A DNA stretch of 64,000 nucleotides, taken from contig CAYOHP010000020.1 in NCBI GenBank assembly GCA_964403795.1, positions 10,376 to 74,375 of the forward strand, read 5' to 3'. The translations under genes were made by a program, and so were the position numbers. Source of the DNA: CAYOHP01 sp964403795 [NCBI: uncultured bacterium]. GTDB lineage: Bacteria > Muiribacteriota > UBA6191 > CAZXTJ01. Positions 7,767-15,417 of this stretch are shown one piece after another; position 1 is the stretch's first letter, and the number at the start of each line of letters is the position of its first letter. The notes beneath the pieces were generated by a model. The model did no database searches. It saw nothing but the letters and a program-made list of their open reading frames with translations, and was not told the DNA's origin.

Positions 7767-8570
7767 TCAGTAGTCGCCGACCGACATGTCCGTGACCCGG
7801 TCGCCCTCGACCACGAACTTGCGGCTGGCGTTGCCCTCGCCCCAGACCATGCTGGCCCGACCCTCGTGCCGGAACTGCTTGTCGGGGGGCCCCAGGGTGG
7901 CGAGCAGGGCTCGCTCGGACATCCCCTTCCAGGGGGTACCGAGGGCGAACTTCTCGATCTCCTCGAGGGACCACCCGGCCACGTCGGGTCCCCGCAGCTC
8001 GGTGGACATGTACCAATGTTCCCGGTCCACCCGTTTGCCGTCGGTGAGCTGGAGCACCTTGGTCCCGCTCTGGGCGGTCGGGAGCCCGAAGAAGGTCGGG
8101 GTCTTGCGGGTCATCAGCTTGGCCCAGCGGAAGGCGTCGAGGCTGGCCTCCACCACCACGGTCCTGTGCTTGCCCCGCTTCTTCTGGAACTTGCCCCGTC
8201 CCGCCAGCCGGAGCTTCCCGGCGTCCCACTCGTAGAAGTAGAGGAGGGTTTCGGCCGGGAGCGACTCGGGGATGTCGGTCCGGGGGACTTCGGCGTAGAA
8301 CCGGGCCTCGTCCCCACCCGCCACGGTCATCCCGAACATCTTGTTCGAGGGGATGTGGAACTCCTGGATCCGCCACATCCCGGGGTCGGTCTTGGGGTCG
8401 TAGTCGTCGAGCCTGGCGGCACTCTTGCCCAGGCCCTTCTCCTTGGCCTCGGCGGCGGCCCGCTCGGCTGCCGCGGCCCGGGCCGCGGCGATCTTCTCCT
8501 GCAACGTCTGTCCGACGACCGGACCGGCCATCCCCAGCAAGGCGATCAGCCCCGCGATCCTCTTGTCCAT
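7767..8570 (-). CDS. Exported protein of unknown function
   Basis: This 267-residue protein starts at ATG 8570 with a short signal peptide (MDKRIAGLIALLGMAGPVVG, likely cut near residue 20). A charged Ala-rich helix follows (LQEKIAAARAAAAERAAAEA), then a globular region of about 210 residues. Its C-terminal 60 residues (ALGTPWKGMSERALLATLGP, then VWGEGNASRKFVVEGDRVTD) resemble the small SmpA/OmlA-like or lipoprotein-attached domain that begins with a G-x-s-x-x-e-v-x-x-x-l-G-x-P pattern and ends with strands, but this is only a pattern-level likeness. It is divergent from the poly-Gly protein at 8650, 79 bp away, so the two may be co-regulated. Function is unknown; an envelope location is the only firm inference. 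Confidence 0.75.
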   Translation of the reverse strand: MDKRIAGLIALLGMAGPVVGQTLQEKIAAARAAAAERAAAEAKEKGLGKSAARLDDYDPKTDPGMWRIQEFHIPSNKMFGMTVAGGDEARFYAEVPRTDIPESLPAETLLYFYEWDAGKLRLAGRGKFQKKRGKHRTVVVEASLDAFRWAKLMTRKTPTFFGLPTAQSGTKVLQLTDGKRVDREHWYMSTELRGPDVAGWSLEEIEKFALGTPWKGMSERALLATLGPPDKQFRHEGRASMVWGEGNASRKFVVEGDRVTDMSVGDY

Positions 8571-8603
8571 GGCCACCACCTCGGTCTCTCGGGGGAGAGT
8601 GTA

Positions 8604-8620
8604 ACCCCTACCCAAGGGGT
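8604..8620. promoter_or_regulatory. Possible operator palindrome between divergent genes
   Basis: ACCCC-TACCCAA-GGGGT is an interrupted palindrome (arms 8604-8608 and 8616-8620) in the short region between the divergent starts at 8570 and 8650. It could be a shared operator. Five-base arms are weak evidence in GC-rich DNA. Confidence 0.25.
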
Positions 8621-8649
8621 ACCCTTCGCGGGGGCGGAGGTGGAACGTC

Positions 8650-10566
8650 ATGCATCCTCGCCGGGAGTGGTTGGCGGCCCTGGCGCTGGTGGCCTCGATC
8701 GGTCGCCAGGTCGCGGCCCCGCAGAGTTTCTGGAGCACGGACTTCGACGGCACCGGCTCGGGATCGGGCTTCAACGTGAACTGGGGCGGTGGCGGCGGGG
8801 GCGGGGGTGGCCTCCACTACGGAGCCCCCGACCGGGCTCCTCCGCCCAACCCGGTCACCAGCGTGAAGATCATCACTCCGCCGTCCTCTTCCTCCCGGTC
8901 CTATTCCTCTCCTTCCTACTCCTCGTACACCCCCAGCTACAGCGACCAGCTGGCGGTCACCGCCATGTCGAGCATGTTCCAAGGCCTGTTCTCGAGCATG
9001 TTCAGCGGTCCCAGTCCGGCCCAGATCCGGGCCCGCCAGGAACGCCTGGAACGGGAACGCCAGGCCCGGATCGAGGCCGAACGCCGTCGCCGGGAGGAGG
9101 AGGAGCGCCAGAAGCGCGCCTACGCCGACCAGAAGGCGAGGATCCAGGCCGAGGTCGACCGCACCCTCGACTCCATGGAGAAGCTCCCGTTCGCGGTCCG
9201 GGAACGGACCGGGCTCTTCGGGAGCAAGGAGCTGGTCCCGGACTTCCTCGGTGGCGGCGGAGGGGGTGGGGGTGGTGAGGAGGATCGCCGGGATGACACT
9301 TCGGTCGTGGACTTCTCCGACATGACCGAAGAGGAGCTCGATGCCGGATGGCTCCGGGCCCAGGAACGGATGTTCGCGGAGCGGGCTCGCATGGAGCGCT
9401 CCCTGGGGGATGCCTACGAGCTGGGCGACACCCCCGCCATCGGGGCCCACCGCCCTGCCAGCTACCGGGTCGATTCCGAGGCGCAGGACTCGACGCTCCT
9501 TCCCGAGCCGCTGGTCGAGGCCGGGGCCGAGATCGCGGGCGAGGCAGCGATCGCAGGGCTGGCCCACTGGGCGAACGATCTCCGCATCCAGAACGCCATG
9601 CGTGCCAAGGGGCTGGCGGTCGAGCTGAACGAACTGCGCTCCCTCGAGAGCCTCCAGCGTCTCGGCAAGCTCGGGGATGCGGCCAAGTTGAAGCGCATGA
9701 AGGAACTCCAGGACCTCGCCAAGACCGCCGCGGGCCTCTCGCCGATCACCGTGGTCACCACCCTGGGCGAGTTCGGCATCAAGGTGCTCGACCACGCCGG
9801 CAAGCGTCTCGACGAGTCGGGGGACCGGCTCACCCGGGCCCTGGGTGACCGGCCGAAGATCGAGGCCCGGATCGACGCCTTGCGCGACCAGCTCCGGCGC
9901 GACGACCTCGATGCCCCCACCCGGGACCGCCTCGAGAAGGAGAAGCAGGCCCTCACCCACACCCTGGTGGAAGGCGACCGCCTGCTCGCCACCGCGGCCC
10001 AGACCGATCCCGAGGCCCAGGCGTTCATGGCGATGGTCGATCCCCGGACCCTGCGGGACGCCACCGTGGAGATGCTCCCCAGCCTTCCCCTCGGCGACAT
10101 GGCGAAGGGACTGCAGCGGAAGGTCCTCTCGAGCGACCTGGCCCGGCCCTTCCTCAAGGGTCCTGCGGGGGCGATCCAGGGCAAGGTCGAGGTGGTGGCC
10201 AAGAAGCTCGACGAGCTGCGCAAGAAGGAGTGGGTCGCCAAGGGCGAGGAACTCGCCGGGGAGGCCGTAGAGGCCGGTCGGGAAGTCCGGGAAGCGATCG
10301 TGGGCGGAGGGGGCAAGACCGGCGCATCGAGGATCGGGCGGGCCGGGTACGAAGCGGCCACCACGGCCGCCGGCAAGGCCAAGGACAAGGCCGTCGAGGC
10401 GGTCCGCGACAAGTTCGAGAAGGCCCATCCCGGGGCCAAGACCGTCCGGGAGTCCCTGTCTCCCCAGGCGGTGACCAAGGGCGTGATCCGCTCCGCCACC
10501 GAGCCGCTCGTCGAGGGTGCCGAGGCGATCGCCTCCGATCTCGACTTCCAGCCGGGGAGCCCCTGA
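8650..10566 (+). CDS. Large exported coiled-coil protein with poly-Gly tracts
   Basis: This 638-residue protein starts at ATG 8650, preceded by GGAGG 8-9 bp upstream. The N-terminus is signal-like (WLAALALVASIGRQVAAPQS). A low-complexity region follows with a run of nine Gly, a Ser/Tyr-rich stretch (SSRSYSSPSYSSYTPSYSDQ) and then a strongly charged helix (residues about 120-170, RARQERLERERQARIEAERR) typical of a single alpha-helix or coiled coil. A second run of nine Gly lies near 205. The C-terminal 400 residues are helical and Lys/Glu/Ala-rich (KDKAVEAVRDKFEKAHPGAK). No enzymatic motif is seen. It is followed after 1 bp by the propeller-like gene at 10568, so these two probably act together at the cell envelope. 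It resembles the toxin-like or scaffold proteins often found in planctomycetes only in composition. Confidence 0.75.
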   Translation: MHPRREWLAALALVASIGRQVAAPQSFWSTDFDGTGSGSGFNVNWGGGGGGGGGLHYGAPDRAPPPNPVTSVKIITPPSSSSRSYSSPSYSSYTPSYSDQLAVTAMSSMFQGLFSSMFSGPSPAQIRARQERLERERQARIEAERRRREEEERQKRAYADQKARIQAEVDRTLDSMEKLPFAVRERTGLFGSKELVPDFLGGGGGGGGGEEDRRDDTSVVDFSDMTEEELDAGWLRAQERMFAERARMERSLGDAYELGDTPAIGAHRPASYRVDSEAQDSTLLPEPLVEAGAEIAGEAAIAGLAHWANDLRIQNAMRAKGLAVELNELRSLESLQRLGKLGDAAKLKRMKELQDLAKTAAGLSPITVVTTLGEFGIKVLDHAGKRLDESGDRLTRALGDRPKIEARIDALRDQLRRDDLDAPTRDRLEKEKQALTHTLVEGDRLLATAAQTDPEAQAFMAMVDPRTLRDATVEMLPSLPLGDMAKGLQRKVLSSDLARPFLKGPAGAIQGKVEVVAKKLDELRKKEWVAKGEELAGEAVEAGREVREAIVGGGGKTGASRIGRAGYEAATTAAGKAKDKAVEAVRDKFEKAHPGAKTVRESLSPQAVTKGVIRSATEPLVEGAEAIASDLDFQPGSP

Positions 10567-10567
10567 C

Positions 10568-11530
10568 ATGGAAGGCGACCACCGCGTCCCGGGACGCATC
10601 GGAGGCCCGGTCCTCCTCCTGCTCCTGGCGCTGGGAGCGACCCGGGCCGAGGAGGTCGTTCCCGGCACCCGGCTGGCGCTCGGCGAGGGGATCGCCGCCC
10701 ACCGCCTGCTGGGACCTGCGACCGCCGCGCAGCGCGGCGTCAAACCGGGTCCGGGACTGGTGGGGCGTGCCGGGACCGAGTTGTGGGTGACCACCGGCGC
10801 CCGGGTCTACGAGGTGCACGGCGGCACGTTCAAGGGTCTGGCGACCGGAGGGCCCCTGACCGGACTGGCGGTCCTGGGGGGGGAGCTGCTGGCGGTGCGG
10901 GGGCGCGAATTGATGGGCCTCGAAGGCGTGGCGTTCCGGACCCGGGCGGTGCTCCCCGAGTCCGACATGCGGATCGAGGCGCTCGAGGGCGACGAGGGCC
11001 TGCTCCTCTACGGCGGACGGGAGACCGGGACCTCGATCTACGTGCTGCTGGGCGACGGTCGCTACGAGCGCCTGGTGGAGGCCGACGGCCCGGTGACCGC
11101 GGCGCTCGAGGCCCAGGGCGAAGTGGTCTTCGCCTGCGGGCGCGACCTCTGGCTGCTCGCCCGGCTCGGGAGGCCCGTCAAGGTCTACACCGCGTTCCGG
11201 CCCATCTTCTCGATCGCCCGTCGGCCCGGATCCGGGGACCTCTGGTTCGCCACACCCTCCGGGGTCTTCGCGCTGCGCGCCGGGGGCGTGCAGCCGGTAC
11301 TCGCCGGCGCCACCGGGTTCCTGCGTCATGACGGGCGGTTCCTGGTCGTCTCCGACCCGGTGCGCCGCACGGTGCTGGCGCTCTCCGGCGATCCGATCGG
11401 CTCGGGAGAGCCGGATCCGATGCCGGGGGCCGCGACCGGCGGTCCGCTCGAGAGTTCCCGGCAGGGGGCCGAGGCGGAGTCCCGCCCCGTGCCGCGACCG
11501 TCACCGGGCGGCCTCGATTTCATGAAGTGA
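10568..11530 (+). CDS. Exported beta-propeller-like protein
   Basis: This 320-residue protein begins at ATG 10568, one base after the stop of the preceding gene, indicating translational coupling. A hydrophobic signal (GGPVLLLLLALGATRAEE) spans about residues 12-29. The mature part is rich in short strands with recurring segments such as GTELWVTTGARVYEVHGGTF, VLGGELLAVRGRELMGLEG, GEVVFACGRDLWLLARLG and GDLWFATPSGVFALRAGG. That pattern fits a beta-propeller or WD-like repeat fold with about six blades. The tail is Pro/Gly-rich. It overlaps the 3' end of the convergent kinase gene by 30 bp. A role in binding partners in the periplasm with the upstream coiled-coil protein is an inference. Confidence 0.75.
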   Translation: MEGDHRVPGRIGGPVLLLLLALGATRAEEVVPGTRLALGEGIAAHRLLGPATAAQRGVKPGPGLVGRAGTELWVTTGARVYEVHGGTFKGLATGGPLTGLAVLGGELLAVRGRELMGLEGVAFRTRAVLPESDMRIEALEGDEGLLLYGGRETGTSIYVLLGDGRYERLVEADGPVTAALEAQGEVVFACGRDLWLLARLGRPVKVYTAFRPIFSIARRPGSGDLWFATPSGVFALRAGGVQPVLAGATGFLRHDGRFLVVSDPVRRTVLALSGDPIGSGEPDPMPGAATGGPLESSRQGAEAESRPVPRPSPGGLDFMK

Positions 11531-13870
11531 GAGCGGGATCGCCCCGGGGATCACCACCCGGCCGGCCGCCAGGTCGGCTTCGAGGTTGGCGCGTGCTCTC
11601 GCAACCGACGGCGTGAGCCGGGCGGTGTCCAGCCCGCGCAGCATCGCGAGGGCGACCAGCGCCTGGTCCCCGAGCGCTCCCACCCGCACCCGGTTCTTCA
11701 GGGTGTCGATCAAGGCCCGTGCCAGGTCCAGGGGGTGGAGCCTTGCCGCGACCGCTTCCAGGGGCAGGAGCAGGTCCTGGATCTCGTTGTCCTCGAGGAG
11801 ACTGCTCCGCTCGAAGATCCGTTCGAGCAGCGCCGCACCCCGGAGTCGGCGGGTGACGGGATCGTCGCCCGCGACCCGGGAGGCCCGGGCCAGTCGGAGG
11901 AGTCCCGCCCGCATCCTCGCCTCGTAGGGCTCCGTCCACCGCTGGAGGATCTGGGCCGTCCGGAACAGGACGATCCCCGCGATCAGGTCCCTGGCCGGCC
12001 CATCGGGGCCCGGGGCCAACCACGCCGCCTCCTCCCCGAACAGGGCGGGCGAGAGGAGCAGGGCCGAGGTCAGGTTCGGGCGCAGGTGCAGGAGCAGCCC
12101 GGCCCAGGCTCCATCGGTCCCCGAGGCCGCGGCCGATGCGGCCCAGATCGCCCGGCGGAACGCCAGGGTGGCGGGGCGGAGCCAGGTCGCGATCACGGCC
12201 CGATCCGCCGGGATCCTGAGTACTCCGCTCGCCAGCGTGCTCATCGGATCTTCCGCGAACTGGGTCAGCGGTCTCAGATTGGCGAGAAGCGCCGGGAGTT
12301 GGGAGTCCGCCCGGCCCGCGGTGAGCTCGACTCCGAGGTCCTGCCTGAGCTCCAGGCTCCGTCCGAGCTCCCGGGCGGCGATCCCGGCCCACCCGGGTGC
12401 CACCCGCGGCATGCCCGACTCGAGCCATGCCAACTCCTCGGCGATGCGCTGCACCTGGCCGGGGAGGGGCACCGGGGCGAAGTCCCGGGCCGGAGGGAGG
12501 AGCGGGGCGAACGGAGGTTCGAAGCCGAGTTCGTCGAACCATTGGTCGAGGTCCATGACTTCGTCGCGCACGGACTCGGGCAGGCCGTCACCGGTCCCGG
12601 CCCGGGCGAGCTCGGCTCGAACCCTGGCGAGCGAGGGAAGTTCCCGCTGCAGCGACGCCAGGCCGGGTATGTCGGCGAGCTCGAGCGCCAGCCCGGAGGA
12701 CTCGCCGTTGGGTCGCCGGAGCCTGGGGGCGAGCGATTCGAGTTCGCCCCGGAGCGTAGCCAGCCCCGGAAGCTTCGGGGCCTGCGTCGCGTCGGGTTCC
12801 CTACGGGGTGGGATCTCGACGCTCGGGGCGGGGGGCTTCTCCCGAGGCCATGCAAGCCAGGTGAGCGCCAGGAGGGCCCCGACACCCAGGGCGAGGCGGC
12901 GGGGATAGGCCGGCGTCGTCCGATTCCCGGGGCGAAGGACGGACGCAGACGCAGCCTGCGGGAGGGCGGAGGTGGCCATCCCCGGGAGGTCGGAGGGGGG
13001 GACTTCGATCCGCACCGTGGCGGCAGCGGTCGGTGACCCGCGCTCGAGGGCCGCGATCATCCCGGCAAGATCGGGGAAGCGCGATCCGGGCCGGGGATCC
13101 ATGGCGCGGCGGAGCACGGGCTCGAGACCCGCGACCTCCGGATCGGGGGCCTCGAGGGGTGCCGGTGGAGTCCCGGCGCGCAGGACGGCGAGCCTCTCGG
13201 AGATCCCGGCTCCCCAGGGGAGTCGGCCGCTGACCAGTCGATACCCGAGCACGCCCAGGGCGAACTGGTCGGTGGCGGGGGTGACCTCGCCGTCGAGGAT
13301 CGCTTCCGGGGCCATGTAGGCCGGCGTCCCCAGGACCCTCCCTTCGGCGGTGACCACCGTGCTTCCCTGCTCGCGGCAGGCGATCCCGAAGTCGAGGAGG
13401 ACCGCGGTGTCGTCCTCCCGGATCATCACGTTCTCCGGCTTCAGGTCGCGATGGACGACCCCCTGGGCATGGGCCGCTCCCAGGGCGGCGGCGAGCTGCC
13501 GGAGCCAGGGCACCACCCGGGACGCCGGCAGGGGACCCCGCGAGGCGAGGCTCGCCAGGGACACGCCGGGGACTCGCTCGTAGACGATCCAGGCGGTGCC
13601 GTCCTCCTCGACCCCGAAGTCGAGGACCCCGACGACGTGCGGGTGGCGGAGGGCAGCGGTGACCTTGGCCTCCCGCTCGAAGCGGGCGCGGAACTCGAGG
13701 TCGGGGAGCGAGGCGCGCAGGACCTTGACCGCCACCTCCCGGTCGAGTTCGCGGTCCCAGGCCAGGACCACGCGACCGAAGCCGCCCTCGCCGAGCAGCT
13801 CGCGCTCTTCGAGCCGTCCGGCGAGCCCCGCCGGGAGCCAGCGGGGAGAGGGGGGTGACATCCCGGCCAT
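11501..13870 (-). CDS. Membrane-anchored Ser/Thr protein kinase
   Basis: This 789-residue kinase has a complete active N-terminal domain (about 22-285): glycine loop GEGGFGRV at 27-34, catalytic Lys49 in VAVKV, HRDLKPEN starting at His140, DFG at 160-162, and GTPAYMAPEAI for the P+1 loop. One transmembrane helix follows (LALGVGALLALTWLAWP, about 330-348), so the kinase is cytosolic and the C-terminal 440 residues are outside. That outer part is helical, Leu/Ala-rich and unlike PASTA or propeller sensors; it is unclassified. The start could be Met1 or Met4 (13870 or 13861); no strong Shine-Dalgarno separates them. The protein lies divergent from a small zinc-ribbon membrane protein at 13908. 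It is the third kinase-fold gene in the first 14 kb. Confidence 0.93.
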   Translation of the reverse strand: MAGMSPPSPRWLPAGLAGRLEERELLGEGGFGRVVLAWDRELDREVAVKVLRASLPDLEFRARFEREAKVTAALRHPHVVGVLDFGVEEDGTAWIVYERVPGVSLASLASRGPLPASRVVPWLRQLAAALGAAHAQGVVHRDLKPENVMIREDDTAVLLDFGIACREQGSTVVTAEGRVLGTPAYMAPEAILDGEVTPATDQFALGVLGYRLVSGRLPWGAGISERLAVLRAGTPPAPLEAPDPEVAGLEPVLRRAMDPRPGSRFPDLAGMIAALERGSPTAAATVRIEVPPSDLPGMATSALPQAASASVLRPGNRTTPAYPRRLALGVGALLALTWLAWPREKPPAPSVEIPPRREPDATQAPKLPGLATLRGELESLAPRLRRPNGESSGLALELADIPGLASLQRELPSLARVRAELARAGTGDGLPESVRDEVMDLDQWFDELGFEPPFAPLLPPARDFAPVPLPGQVQRIAEELAWLESGMPRVAPGWAGIAARELGRSLELRQDLGVELTAGRADSQLPALLANLRPLTQFAEDPMSTLASGVLRIPADRAVIATWLRPATLAFRRAIWAASAAASGTDGAWAGLLLHLRPNLTSALLLSPALFGEEAAWLAPGPDGPARDLIAGIVLFRTAQILQRWTEPYEARMRAGLLRLARASRVAGDDPVTRRLRGAALLERIFERSSLLEDNEIQDLLLPLEAVAARLHPLDLARALIDTLKNRVRVGALGDQALVALAMLRGLDTARLTPSVARARANLEADLAAGRVVIPGAIPLSLHEIEAAR

Positions 13871-13907
13871 TCTACCCGGTGCGGTATCCTCGGGGCGGAG
13901 GTCCCGT

Positions 13908-14240
13908 GTGGGTCAACCTGCGATGAAGTCCGCCGCCGAGAGCGGTTCCACCGAGATCCAGGCCCCCGAGGCCGCGGCCATCAAGGCCGAGTACTCGCGG
14001 CGCTGGTATCGCCAGCTCCTGATCTCGGGACAGATCCTGGTCTTCGCGTTCCCGGTACTGATCCTCGGCGAGCGGTCCGGGGACGTGCCGGCCTGGGCCG
14101 TCGGGATGGCGCTCCTCTCGGTGCTCGTCGGCCTGGCCGGTTCCTTCTGGAACTGGCGCTGCCCGCACTGCAGTACCTACTTCGGCAAGAAGTTCCTCGG
14201 CCTGCGCTTCTGCGCCAGTTGCGGGATCGAACTGGTCTAG
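13908..14240 (+). CDS. Small membrane protein with C-terminal zinc ribbon
   Basis: This 110-residue protein has two hydrophobic segments (LLISGQILVFAFPVLILG and WAVGMALLSVLVGLAGSFW) and a C-terminal four-cysteine zinc-ribbon (CPHCSTYFGKKF then CASCGIEL). The GTG at 13908 was chosen because GGAGG at 13897-13901 sits 6 bp upstream; an ATG at 13923 has no such site. The ribbon would face the cytoplasm if both N- and C-termini are inside. It shares the 37-bp divergent region with the kinase at 13870 and is followed 52 bp later by the ExsB-like gene. Role unknown; similar small ribbon-membrane proteins are often housekeeping accessory factors. Confidence 0.8.
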   Translation: MGQPAMKSAAESGSTEIQAPEAAAIKAEYSRRWYRQLLISGQILVFAFPVLILGERSGDVPAWAVGMALLSVLVGLAGSFWNWRCPHCSTYFGKKFLGLRFCASCGIELV

Positions 14241-14292
14241 GCACCCACGCGCCGGCCCGGTACCCGAAGGAGAGAGACCCGAGGATCCTCCC

Positions 14293-15417
14293 ATGCTGGT
14301 CGTACCCCGGCCGCACGAGATCAAGGGTTCCCTGGTCCGACTCCCGGTCCGGGTCCTGCCCGAGAGGCGTCCGGCCTTCGAGGTGGCCTGGAGATTCCCG
14401 GTACGGTTCCTCCATCGTTGGTCCGGGAGCGCGGACGCCTTCGCGGTGGCATTCGTCTTCTTCGCCATGCACTCGGGCGAGAGGCTCCGGATCGAGGGAC
14501 GGGTCTCCCCATCGCTGCTCGCGAACCTCGAGCGATTCCAGGAGATCTGGACCTGTTGGAGACCCGACCGGTATCGAACGGTCCCGATCGAGGCCGCGGA
14601 GGAGCGGGAGGAGCCGCGGGCTGACCCGGGGACCTCCCTCGCCCTGTTCTCGGGTGGAGTGGATGCGGCCTTCTCCACCCTGCTCCATCACAGGAGGGAG
14701 GCCGGTCGTCGCAGCCGACGGATCGAGGCCTGCGTCCTGGCGGGCGGGATGGGCGGCTTCCAAGGGCAGGCGTTCCGCCTCTTCGAGGCCGAGGTCGGGC
14801 TCGTGTCCGAGGTGCTTGCGAGTCTGGGGATCCCGCTCCTGTCGATCTCCTCGAACTGGCAACTCCAGGCCGGGAGGCTCGGCCTGGACATCCGGGACCT
14901 CTTCGTCACCGGCTTCGTCGCCTGCCTGTACCTGCTGCGGGGGCAGGCCGGTTCGGCCCTCCTGGCTGCCGGCGAGACCTCGTACCGCTACACCGCAGGT
15001 GTGGATGGTTCGTCCCCCCTGACCGATCCCCTGCTCGGCTCCACCCTCTTCCCGATCCTCCACGAGGGCTGCGCCCATTCCCGGGTCGAGAAGCTTCGAC
15101 TCCTGGGTACCGTTCCGGAGCTGCTGCGGATCCTCAGGGTCTGCAACCGGACCCTCCGCGACCGGAGGAACTGTGGCTGCTGCGAGAAGTGCCTGCGCAC
15201 CGCGCTCGCCTGTCGGATCGCCGGCGTCGCAGGTCCAGAGGGCCTCGGGCCTCCCTCCTGCGAGGCTCTGGCCGACCTCGAGATCCCTGCCGGATATCTC
15301 ACGCGGACCTGGAGGGACATGCTCGCCGAGGCGCGTGGGGTCGGCCTGGAGCGGGAGGCCTGGTTCGGCCTGGTCGAGTCGAAGCTGCCGCCGGTCCAGG
15401 CCGGGAGCCGAGGCTAG
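14293..15417 (+). CDS. ExsB/QueC-like PP-loop ATPase with Cys cluster
   Basis: This 374-residue protein has an ATP-pyrophosphatase (PP-loop) motif, LALFSGGVDAAFSTLL, near residues 120-135, as in QueC/ExsB and asparagine-synthetase-like enzymes. A Zn-binding-like cluster lies near 280-305 (VCNRTLRDRRNCGCCEKCLR). These enzymes activate a carboxylate or carbonyl with ATP for amide, nitrile or thioamide-type chemistry. It is not an ordinary QueC: it is about 130 residues longer and has an extra N-terminal region. Related ExsB-like proteins occur in polysaccharide and natural-product clusters. It is read towards, and shares the palindromic CTAG stop region with, the GT2-FkbM gene on the other strand. 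It may belong to the adjoining radical SAM locus, but on the opposite strand and without shared promoter, so this link is only an inference. Confidence 0.75.
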   Translation: MLVVPRPHEIKGSLVRLPVRVLPERRPAFEVAWRFPVRFLHRWSGSADAFAVAFVFFAMHSGERLRIEGRVSPSLLANLERFQEIWTCWRPDRYRTVPIEAAEEREEPRADPGTSLALFSGGVDAAFSTLLHHRREAGRRSRRIEACVLAGGMGGFQGQAFRLFEAEVGLVSEVLASLGIPLLSISSNWQLQAGRLGLDIRDLFVTGFVACLYLLRGQAGSALLAAGETSYRYTAGVDGSSPLTDPLLGSTLFPILHEGCAHSRVEKLRLLGTVPELLRILRVCNRTLRDRRNCGCCEKCLRTALACRIAGVAGPEGLGPPSCEALADLEIPAGYLTRTWRDMLAEARGVGLEREAWFGLVESKLPPVQAGSRG

